A stretch of 37,977 bases of DNA. Source: Bifidobacterium callitrichos DSM 23973. GTDB taxonomy: Bacteria; Actinomycetota; Actinomycetes; Actinomycetales; Bifidobacteriaceae. A model generated the notes under the pieces. That model did not search any database, was not told where the DNA came from, and was given only the letters and a program-made list of their open reading frames with translations. Shown here one piece after another: positions 7,144 through 13,255 of this stretch; position 1 is the stretch's first letter, and every line of letters starts with the position of its first letter. A program made the translations under genes and the position numbers. The DNA is taken from assembly GCF_000741175.1 (NCBI RefSeq), contig NZ_JGYS01000004.1:1-37977 (forward strand). The letters are read 5' to 3'.

Positions 7144-8040
7144 ATGACGGACAACGCCGTATTCTCGGGCATCATCTGCCCCTCCATCACCATCACCAAG
7201 GACGATGGCTCCATCGATTACGAGAACTGGGGCAGACATCTCGACCACCTCATCGAGGCAGGCGTCAACGGCGTGCTGATCTTCGGCAGCATCGGCGAGT
7301 TCTACGCCTTCCCGCTCGACGTGAAGAAGGAGGTCGTCGACTTCGTCGTGCGTCATGTGGGCGGGCGCATCAAGGTGTTCGCCGGCGTGGGCGACACGAA
7401 CATCGACAAGGTGCTCGACTTCTCCCGTGCCGCCGAGGCCAGTGGCGTCGACGCGCTCGTCGTCGTCTCGCCGTACTACTTCGGTCCCACCGCGGGAGGC
7501 GCGAAGGCGTACTTCGGCGCGGTCGCGGGCGCCGTCGACATTCCGGTGATCCTCTACAACTTCCCGCCGCGCACCGGCTCCGACCTGACGCCGGAGCTCG
7601 TGGCGTCTCTCGCCGCCGAGTATCCGAACATCGTCGGCATCAAGGACACGGTCGACACGATCAGCCACACGCGCAAGGTGATCCGCGCGGTCAAGGCCGT
7701 CAATCCGCGCTTCGCCGTGTTCTCCGGATTCGACGAGTACTATCTCGTCAACCGCGTCTCCGGCGGCGACGGCGTGATCTGCGGCATGACCAACGTCGAG
7801 CCGGAGACCTTCGCCAACCTGCACACCGCGTACGAGGCGGGCGACTACAACACCGCGATCCGCTCCGCCCAGCGCATCAGCCACCTGATGGCGCTCTACG
7901 ACCAGTCCGACCTGTTCGTCTCCGCGATCAAGGGCGCCGTCAAGGCCAAGGGGCTGCCGATTTCCACCCTGATCCGCGAGCCTGCCGTCCAGCTCACCGA
8001 CGCCCAGTACGCCGCCATCCAGCAGATCCTCGACAGCTGA
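7144..8040 (+). CDS. DapA/NAL-family aldolase, probable 2-keto-3-deoxy-L-fuconate aldolase
   Basis: 298 aa from the ATG after GAAAGGA; an upstream in-frame ATG at 7066 would run through the hairpin and repeats and was rejected. Class I aldolase marks are the Schiff-base lysine K167 (GIKDT), the catalytic Tyr Y138 (LYNFPPRTG) and the substrate-binding GSIGEFYAF, equivalent to the GTTGE of DapA. The family includes dihydrodipicolinate synthases and several 2-keto-3-deoxy acid aldolases. Being last in the fucose operon, with dapE present elsewhere in the window, it is expected to cleave keto-deoxy-fuconate to pyruvate and L-lactaldehyde. No lactaldehyde reductase is present in the window. Confidence 0.85.
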   Translation: MTDNAVFSGIICPSITITKDDGSIDYENWGRHLDHLIEAGVNGVLIFGSIGEFYAFPLDVKKEVVDFVVRHVGGRIKVFAGVGDTNIDKVLDFSRAAEASGVDALVVVSPYYFGPTAGGAKAYFGAVAGAVDIPVILYNFPPRTGSDLTPELVASLAAEYPNIVGIKDTVDTISHTRKVIRAVKAVNPRFAVFSGFDEYYLVNRVSGGDGVICGMTNVEPETFANLHTAYEAGDYNTAIRSAQRISHLMALYDQSDLFVSAIKGAVKAKGLPISTLIREPAVQLTDAQYAAIQQILDS

Positions 8041-8058
8041 CTCCTGTCTTTTCTTTCG

Positions 8059-8094
8059 GCTCCCCTTGTCAGGGGAGCTGGCCCGCGAAGCGGG
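8059..8094 (+). terminator. Tandem hairpins after the aldolase gene
   Basis: GCTCCCCT-tgtc-AGGGGAGC (8059-8078) is followed by CCCGC-gaa-GCGGG (8082-8094). The layout looks like a dispersed intergenic palindrome of the kind common in bifidobacteria, but I cannot confirm its copy number. It probably protects or ends the operon transcript. Confidence 0.5.
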
Positions 8095-8125
8095 TCTGAG
8101 GGGTAGTCAAAGATGCTGAAATCAT

Positions 8126-8175
8126 CAAGGCCCCGTTCCCTCCGATCCAAACAATCGAACGGAACAGGGGCCTTG
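8126..8175. terminator. Bidirectional terminator between the aldolase and fucU genes
   Basis: CAAGGCCCCGTTCC (8126-8139) pairs with GGAACAGGGGCCTTG (8161-8175) with one bulged base and a 21-nt loop. It sits between convergent genes. Confidence 0.55.
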
Positions 8176-8194
8176 CCCGTATTCGTCCACCCGC

Positions 8195-8641
8195 CTATTC
8201 GGCGTTGAACACGACGCCCTTCTGCAGGATCAGGTTCGCGTATTGCGCCGATTCGCCGCTGGCGATCACGCAGTACGCCTTCCTCGCCTGCTCGTAGAAC
8301 GCGAAGCGCTCGAGGGAGCCGATCGCGTCGGCGCCGCGCTCGTCATGCTCCTTGATGAGGTCCGCGTATACATCCCAGATCGGGGTGGCGACGGTATCTC
8401 CCGGCACCTTCTCCATCAGCGTGGCCGGCTTGTCCACGTAGGTGTCCAGCGGGAAGACCGTCAGGATCGCCTTGAGGATCTCGTCGCCGCCGTGGCCGTC
8501 CATGCGCACCACGATCGCGTTCTTGCCGATCGATTCGGCCGGGAAGTTGCCGTCCGCGATGACCAGCTGATCGCCGTGGCCCATCTCGCACAGCACCTTC
8601 AACAGTTCCGGCGGGATGATCTTCGGAATACCTTTGAGCAT
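8195..8641 (-). CDS. fucU: L-fucose mutarotase (FucU/RbsD family)
   Basis: 148 aa from ATG 8641, chosen because AAGGAGGC precedes it and the FucU N-terminus MLKGIPKIIPPELL follows; an ATG 13 codons upstream was rejected. The family motif GHGDQLVIADGNFPA carries the catalytic His (H22). The C-terminus (AYCVIASGESAQYANLILQKGVV) matches the end of FucU-type mutarotases. It interconverts alpha- and beta-L-fucose, supplying the anomer used by the dehydrogenase. It faces the fucose operon and has its own promoter with an operator-like site. Confidence 0.9.
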   Translation of the reverse strand: MLKGIPKIIPPELLKVLCEMGHGDQLVIADGNFPAESIGKNAIVVRMDGHGGDEILKAILTVFPLDTYVDKPATLMEKVPGDTVATPIWDVYADLIKEHDERGADAIGSLERFAFYEQARKAYCVIASGESAQYANLILQKGVVFNAE

Positions 8642-8746
8642 GAAGCCTCCTTGCTCGTGCCTATTCGCGTTCGCGTCCACAGGCTGCCTCGCCCCGACGC
8701 CTCGACCCGGTCTCGCCGATCAGCGAGCCCCCAAGCCGATGCTCCC

Positions 8747-8777
8747 ATCATACCGCCAAGGAACGAAAATTTCGATA
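8747..8777 (-). promoter_or_regulatory. fucU promoter with overlapping candidate operator O2
   Basis: Read on the minus strand, TATGAT (8752-8747) is a good -10. The -35 position falls inside GAACGAAAATTTCGATA (8761-8777, plus-strand reading), which shares the ACRAAAATTTCG core with the site before the dehydratase gene. A repressor bound there would block the promoter. No consensus -35 hexamer is seen. The leader to the fucU ATG is about 100 nt. Confidence 0.5.
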
Positions 8778-8865
8778 CCTATCCGGCACTTTTCTGCTGA
8801 TACATGATGACGGCAGCCGACTGATTATTGACGGAGCGCCGCTGCATGCGTCAGCTACGCCTCAA

Positions 8866-8973
8866 CTACGCCAGGGCCTTGTCGATAAGTGCGTTCACGG
8901 CTTCATCCTGCGTTAATCCGTGCGTCTGTGCGTAGATTCCAATCGGTCTTTTATCGATGTGGATATTTTTCAC
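8866..8973 (-). CDS. 35-residue ribbon-helix-helix-like small protein (unannotated size)
   Basis: The GTG start at 8973 overlaps the TGA stop of the AAA+ ATPase gene as GTGA, a standard arrangement for translational coupling. The product begins VKNIHIDKRPIGIYAQTHG and ends LTQDEAVNALIDKALA. A short strand (NIHID), a helix, a turn and a second amphipathic helix (DEAVNALIDKAL) fit a minimal ribbon-helix-helix DNA-binding fold, as in small antitoxin-type proteins. It is shorter than usual (about 45 residues). It has no clear ribosome-binding site of its own. Function is unknown; it could be a partner or regulator of the ATPase, or a remnant. Confidence 0.5.
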   Translation of the reverse strand: MKNIHIDKRPIGIYAQTHGLTQDEAVNALIDKALA

Positions 8974-10082
8974 TCATCGCCATGCCTGCGCAGATACTCC
9001 CGCAGGAAGGGTACTGCGAAATCGACCTCGCCTCGTTCGGTTTCGCGGATTACGTAGGCGTCGAGCAGCCGCTTGCGGTAGGTGGCCGCGTAATTGGGTG
9101 TCTTGCCCATGCGCTTGGCCACTGCCGTTGTCGACGAAGGACCGTCGGACTGTGCCATGGCCTTGAGGTATGCGCGGTCGTTCCTCGACAGTCCGTGCAG
9201 TTCCGGAATGCATACGGCGTTGTCGAGGTCGATTCTCGCCTCGGTGATGCCCTGCGAGACGTCATCGTCGGAGATTTCGTCGGAGTTGCGCATGTCCGCC
9301 GCGTCCCAGATGTGGTATCCGACCAGCTGAATCATGTACGGGTATCCGCATGTGGCGGCGGCGGCCGTCTGCAACTGCTGCTCATCGATGTGCATGCCGG
9401 AATCATGGAAGGTCGTGCGGAATGCATCCCGTACCTCATCGACGGGGATGCTGGTCAGTACGTTCATCTTCGCTCGACGAAGGAACGTGATCACCTCGTC
9501 ATTGAACAGGTCCGAGACCATCTGCGGCAGTCCGGCGAACGCGATGGCGATGTTGCGGCGCTCCCTTATCTGATGCTGGATGGCGGTTGCAATGGCAATC
9601 ATGTCGGATCGGTCGGCCGCCTGCGTTTCATCGATGGAGATGAGCAGGCCGGCGTGGTGCTTCTCCAGCAGGGTGATGCGTTCGGCCATCGCCTTACGCA
9701 AGGTCTCAGGCATGCGCTTCGGCGAGAGCTCGGCCTCGCCGAGGCTGACGCTTGCGCCGGCGAAACTCAACGACGGTTTGATGGTAAGGCGGTCAAGCAG
9801 TCCATCCCGATCCCGTAGTTCGTTGACCAGACGTTCGCATAGACCCTCTGAGGCGGTCTCCTCGATGACGTCCCACTTCCGTGCGCGCGCCTTGTCTCCG
9901 AGGACCGTGAGTATGACGGTTTTGCCCGTGCCTCGCGCTCCGGTGATGAGCATGATGCGTCCCGGTGCGCCCACACCGTTGTCGAGACCCTTCTCGAAGT
10001 CACGAATGACCTTGCGTCGTCCGATCAGCAGCGGAGGTTCGCCTCCGTCGGTCGGCTTGAATGGATTTGCAACGTTTCTCAT
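8970..10082 (-). CDS. AAA+ ATP-binding protein (AAA_16/Orc1-like)
   Basis: 370 aa. Walker A GARGTGKT (residues 48-55) and Walker B LLISIDETQ (about 144-152) are clear. Later come an arginine-rich segment (FLRRAK), a lid-type region and a C-terminal helix-turn-helix (GLSRNDRAYLKAMAQ...TAVAKRMGKTPNYAATYRKRLLDAYVI). The layout resembles Orc1/Cdc6-like or AAA_16 ATPases found as single genes in Actinobacteria; the role is not known to me. The ATG lies beneath a very AT-rich stretch unlike the flanks, which may mark transfer. A 35-codon ORF overlaps its 3' end. Confidence 0.8.
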   Translation of the reverse strand: MRNVANPFKPTDGGEPPLLIGRRKVIRDFEKGLDNGVGAPGRIMLITGARGTGKTVILTVLGDKARARKWDVIEETASEGLCERLVNELRDRDGLLDRLTIKPSLSFAGASVSLGEAELSPKRMPETLRKAMAERITLLEKHHAGLLISIDETQAADRSDMIAIATAIQHQIRERRNIAIAFAGLPQMVSDLFNDEVITFLRRAKMNVLTSIPVDEVRDAFRTTFHDSGMHIDEQQLQTAAAATCGYPYMIQLVGYHIWDAADMRNSDEISDDDVSQGITEARIDLDNAVCIPELHGLSRNDRAYLKAMAQSDGPSSTTAVAKRMGKTPNYAATYRKRLLDAYVIRETERGEVDFAVPFLREYLRRHGDE

Positions 10083-10111
10083 GTGTCATCTCTGTCTGAC
10101 GATAGGTCTAT

Positions 10112-10170
10112 CACATCCGAAATCAAAAATATCAAAAAAATAAAAAGTTTCAAAAGTGATCCGTCACGCA
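10112..10170 (-). promoter_or_regulatory. AT-rich putative promoter of the AAA+ ATPase gene
   Basis: On the minus strand TTGAAA is followed, after 16 bp, by TATTTT in a run of A/T bases that stands out from the GC-rich surroundings. This is the best promoter candidate in the 119-bp gap after the AEC carrier gene. Confidence 0.4.
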
Positions 10171-10201
10171 ACTCGGCGATAACACTGCGCGTCCGATGCC
10201 A

Positions 10202-11143
10202 TCAGCTCAGCAGGAACGCGATCACCGCGATGAACACCGGGCTCGTCAGCGTGCTCATCAGGATGCCGTCGCGCGCGAACGTCAATCCCACGTTGTAGCG
10301 GGCCGCGTAGTTGTACACGTTCTGGCCGGTCGGGAGCGCCGCGAGCACCACGCACGCGTACAGCTCCGGACCGCGGAAGCCCATCATGAAGTAGGCGAGG
10401 AGGAACGCGATGACCGGCATCACGATGTTCTTGAGGATAGCCACGGTGAAGATCGCCGGGCGATCGCCCTTCTGCTGCAGCGGCTTCGTGCCGTGCAGCG
10501 ACATGCCGAACGCCATGAGGATCATCGGCACGGCCGACTCGCCGATCATGTTGATCGGGTCGTACAGATAATTCGGGATGAACCATCCGGTCTTCGCGTT
10601 GACGGCCGACAGCACGATGCCCAGCAGCGAGCCGATGAGCAGCGGCTGATGCAGCGGCTGCTTCGCGATCTCCTTGACCGACACCTTGCCCTTGGTGAAC
10701 ACGTCCAGCGCGGTCAGACCGATCGGCGTGAACAGCGCCTGCTGCATCACCAGGATCGGGGCGACCAGCGCGCCGTTGCCGAGGATGTACGTGGCGATCG
10801 GCAGGCCGATGTTGTTCGAGTTGAGGTACAGCGAGTTGAGCGCGCCGATCGTCGCATCGGCCGCGTTCATATGGAAGAACATGCGATTGAGCACGAGGAA
10901 CACCACGCCGATGAGCATCGCCGACAGGAACGCGACGATGATCGACGGGTGGAAGATGTCGAAGATCGGCTCCTTGGAGAGGATCGCGAACATCAGACAC
11001 GGACTCGACACGAAGAACGAGAACCGATTGAGCACCATCTGCGCGCTCGGGCCGCCGATGCGCATACGCGCCGCCACGTACCCCACGAAGATGACGATGC
11101 CGATGACGCAGAAGCCCTGCATCGCGCTAAGTAGACCTGGCAT
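10202..11143 (-). CDS. AEC-family (auxin efflux carrier-like) transporter
   Basis: 313 aa with about 10 hydrophobic segments in two repeats of five. Typical features are the N-terminal CVIGIVIFVGYVAARM, NSLYLNSNNIGLPIA (the GNxGxPxx-like motif in half one) and ALPTGQNVYNYAARY in half two. AAGGGAGGAA precedes the ATG. Bacterial AEC members move malate, lactate or other organic acids; nothing nearby fixes the substrate. It is divergent from dapE across 220 bp. Confidence 0.85.
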   Translation of the reverse strand: MPGLLSAMQGFCVIGIVIFVGYVAARMRIGGPSAQMVLNRFSFFVSSPCLMFAILSKEPIFDIFHPSIIVAFLSAMLIGVVFLVLNRMFFHMNAADATIGALNSLYLNSNNIGLPIATYILGNGALVAPILVMQQALFTPIGLTALDVFTKGKVSVKEIAKQPLHQPLLIGSLLGIVLSAVNAKTGWFIPNYLYDPINMIGESAVPMILMAFGMSLHGTKPLQQKGDRPAIFTVAILKNIVMPVIAFLLAYFMMGFRGPELYACVVLAALPTGQNVYNYAARYNVGLTFARDGILMSTLTSPVFIAVIAFLLS

Positions 11144-11350
11144 GTTCCTCCCTTATCGGCTTCCCATACTCGCACATCGCCATGCATTCGTCCGCCGTAT
11201 CTCACTGACCGGTCCTCGAACGCATCCGTGGACGCCTTCCGTGAGCCGGACGTTCCCGTTTATGCCCGTGCGGACGTCGTCCGTGCGATTCCCGCCCGGG
11301 CATCGGCCCGACGAATGGGGCACCCGGCCTCGGCGCCGATGCGTCCCCAC

Positions 11351-11366
11351 TAGAATCGCGGCTATG
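11351..11366 (+). promoter_or_regulatory. dapE -10 element giving a probable leaderless mRNA
   Basis: TAGAAT is followed by exactly 7 nt and then the dapE ATG; no SD sequence precedes the ATG. Transcription would start at or next to the A of the start codon. Confidence 0.5.
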
Positions 11367-12662
11367 ACGAACGATACGAACACCACAGCCGATCAGTCCA
11401 ATGGCCAGCCCGCCGATCCGAAGGCCGCGCTCGCGCGCGACACCGCCACCCCCATCACCCTCGACCCGAACGCGCCCCGCACCGAGGCCATCGCGACGAT
11501 CCTCGCCCAGATCATGACCGCCTACTCGGTGAGCGACTACGAGACCCCGCTTGCCGACGAGATCGAACGCTTCCTGCGCCAGCAATCCCACCTGACCGTC
11601 CGCCGTCACGGCGACACCGTCGTCGCCTCCACCGACTTCGGCCTCGATCGGCGTGTGATCCTCGCCGGACACATCGACGTCGTCCCGGTCATCGACAACT
11701 TCCCGCCGCGTTGGCTGGAACCCGGCGACCCGCTGATCCGCGAGGATATCGCCGAGGCCCATCCTGGCGAACGCGTCCTGTGGGGTCGCGGCGCCACCGA
11801 CATGAAGGCGTCCGATGCGGTGATGCTCTACCTCGCCGCCACCCTTGACGGCGCCGCGCCCGAAACCACGCCGAACGCCGATCTCACGTTCGTCTTCTAC
11901 GACCACGAGGAGGTCGCCGCCGAGAAGAACGGTTTGAGGAAGGTCGTCGAGACCCACCCCGACTGGATCACCGGCGATTTCGCAATCATCGGCGAGCCGA
12001 CCAGCTGCGGCATCGAAGGCGGCTGCAACGGCACGATCCGCTTCGACGTGATCACGCACGGCGTCGCCGCGCACTCGGCCCGCGCATGGATGGGCGTCAA
12101 CGCGATTCACAAGGCCGCGGACATCCTGAACCGCCTCAACGCCTACGAGCCGGCCGACGTCGAGGTGGACGGCCTGACCTACCGCGAAGGTCTCAACGCC
12201 ACGCTGATCTCCGGCGGCAAGGGCACGAACGTCATCCCCGACGAATGCCGCGTTCACGTCAACTACCGGTTCGCCCCCGACAAGTCGCTCGCCGAGGCCA
12301 AGGCCCTGATGATGGGTGCCGACGCGGGCGCCGAGCTCGGCAACGGCGAGCACACCGCCACCGGTGGCGTCTTCGAGGGCTACGGCATCGAGATGAAGGA
12401 CGAGTCGCCGTCCGCGCGACCCGGCATGGACGCGCCGCTGGCCGTCTCCCTGGCGAGGCTCGTCAAGGAGCGCACCGGCCGCGACCCGCTCGCCAAGCTC
12501 GGCTGGACCGACGTCGCCCGGTTCTCCCAGCTCGGCATTCCGGCGGTCAACCTCGGCGCCGGCGACCCGCTGCTCGCCCACAAGCACGACGAGCAGATGC
12601 CCGAATCCGATCTCACGCTCCTCACCGACATCCTGGGGGAGTGGCTGTCGTTGTCCCGTTGA
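11364..12662 (+). CDS. dapE: Succinyl-diaminopimelate desuccinylase
   Basis: 432 aa. M20-family metallopeptidase: LAGHIDVVP (first zinc-ligand His and catalytic Asp), GRGATDMKASDA (bridging Asp), YDHEEV (catalytic Glu and ligand Glu) and the C-terminal HKHDEQM His ligand. VAAHSARAWMGVNAIHK belongs to the dimerisation domain. It makes LL-diaminopimelate for lysine and cell wall in the succinylase branch. The extra 30-40 N-terminal residues (Thr/Asp-rich) are species variable. The start at 11364 was chosen over a far-upstream in-frame ATG that overlaps the AEC gene. Confidence 0.88.
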   Translation: MTNDTNTTADQSNGQPADPKAALARDTATPITLDPNAPRTEAIATILAQIMTAYSVSDYETPLADEIERFLRQQSHLTVRRHGDTVVASTDFGLDRRVILAGHIDVVPVIDNFPPRWLEPGDPLIREDIAEAHPGERVLWGRGATDMKASDAVMLYLAATLDGAAPETTPNADLTFVFYDHEEVAAEKNGLRKVVETHPDWITGDFAIIGEPTSCGIEGGCNGTIRFDVITHGVAAHSARAWMGVNAIHKAADILNRLNAYEPADVEVDGLTYREGLNATLISGGKGTNVIPDECRVHVNYRFAPDKSLAEAKALMMGADAGAELGNGEHTATGGVFEGYGIEMKDESPSARPGMDAPLAVSLARLVKERTGRDPLAKLGWTDVARFSQLGIPAVNLGAGDPLLAHKHDEQMPESDLTLLTDILGEWLSLSR

Positions 12663-12756
12663 CCATGAGTCCCCGGCTGATTGCCGGCTGAACGGCCCAC
12701 GGTCCGATGGTGCGGATGACACGCCGTACGCACATCGTGGGTAACTGACTCGGTGC

Positions 12757-12801
12757 CACGGGGAACGTACGCTGACGGCGCCGTAGCGTACGCTCCCCGT
12801 G
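12757..12801. repeat. CGTACGC palindrome 1
   Basis: Arms 12757-12773 and 12785-12801 (17 bp, one mismatch). The loop contains the self-complementary ACGGCGCCGT, so the whole 45 bp is almost one continuous palindrome. The arm ends with the shared CGTACGCT. Confidence 0.75.
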
Positions 12802-12815
12802 ACTTCGGGGCCGAT

Positions 12816-12866
12816 CTCACCCGTATTCGTACGCTGCCGCGACGCAAGCGTACGAATACGGGTGAG
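12816..12866. repeat. CGTACGC palindrome 2, perfect 20-bp arms
   Basis: Arms 12816-12835 and 12847-12866 are exact reverse complements, with an 11-nt loop. The outer arm (CTCACCCGTATT) differs from palindrome 1, yet is fully complementary to its own partner; the inner part is the shared CGTACGCT. Confidence 0.8.
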
Positions 12867-12880
12867 ACTCGTGCGATGGC

Positions 12881-12925
12881 CCCATTCCCCGTACGCTGGC
12901 GAGCCCCCGGCGTACGAGGAATGGG
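12881..12925. repeat. CGTACGC palindrome 3
   Basis: Arms 12881-12896 and 12910-12925 (16 bp, one mismatch), outer sequence CCCATTCC, 13-nt loop. Confidence 0.75.
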
Positions 12926-12944
12926 ATAAGGCGCGCGTTGGCCT

Positions 12945-12975
12945 CGTTCCCCGTACGCCGATCGGCACGGGAACG
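12945..12975. repeat. CGTACGC palindrome 4
   Basis: CGTTCCC pairs with GGGAACG, then GT/AC and GCCG/CGGC with small bulges. The left arm again contains CGTACGC. It is the most degenerate of the four. Confidence 0.65.
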
Positions 12976-13008
12976 GGCGACCCTCGGACCTTGAGTACGT
13001 TGTCCGTG

Positions 13009-13038
13009 GTGACCCCGGGGAAAAAGTTGTGGCATACT
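13009..13038 (+). promoter_or_regulatory. Possible rne promoter
   Basis: GTGACC (13009-13014), 18 bp, then CATACT with a TG just upstream (TGGCATACT). This would give an RNase E mRNA leader of more than 200 nt. Weak hexamers, so tentative. Confidence 0.3.
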
Positions 13039-13232
13039 TGTATGCGGTGGTTCTGCAAACCGCCGACGTGCCAGATGGCGTCGATCCCCTCGCAGCTGGA
13101 TCCAGGGTGGCCCTATGATCCGCGCGAGCGCCGGTGTCCGCCGTCCGAGCCGCACAGACTTTGAAGGAATTGCTTCTGCGGGCGCAAGCGATGCGCGGCC
13201 ATGGTGAGAGCATGGTGTGAGAGCCGTGGAGG

Positions 13233-13246
13233 CCTTATATATAAGG
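13233..13246. promoter_or_regulatory. Perfect 14-bp palindrome just before the rne start
   Basis: CCTTATATATAAGG is self-complementary and lies 9 bp before the ATG at 13256. It may be a protein-binding site or a leader hairpin that influences initiation. Confidence 0.4.
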
Positions 13247-13255
13247 TCCGACGTG

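Larger units (their letters stand above)
12663..13255. other. 593-bp non-coding region between dapE and rne
   Basis: No credible gene. It holds four palindromes with CGTACGC cores (12757-12975), a weaker fifth (12696-12741), a GCATAC-tt-GTATGC inverted repeat (13032-13045), a stem CGGTGGTT/AACCGCCG (about 13045-13065) and a perfect CCTTATATATAAGG palindrome. The right half is probably the rne promoter and leader. Confidence 0.6.

Noticed and set aside
6079..7884. 601-codon minus-strand open frame across the fucose operon
   Set aside because: Antisense to three genes with catalytic motifs; composition is that of a shadow frame.
8101..8180. Riboswitch upstream of fucU
   Set aside because: The hairpin lies at the 3' side of the convergent genes and has terminator form; no aptamer consensus recognised.
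10674..11363. 230-codon N-terminal extension of dapE
   Set aside because: It would overlap the AEC gene antisense, and M20 enzymes start near the ATG at 11364, which has a -10 element 7 nt upstream.
12757..12975. CRISPR array
   Set aside because: The repeats are inverted rather than direct, outer arms vary, and there are no spacers of equal length or cas genes.
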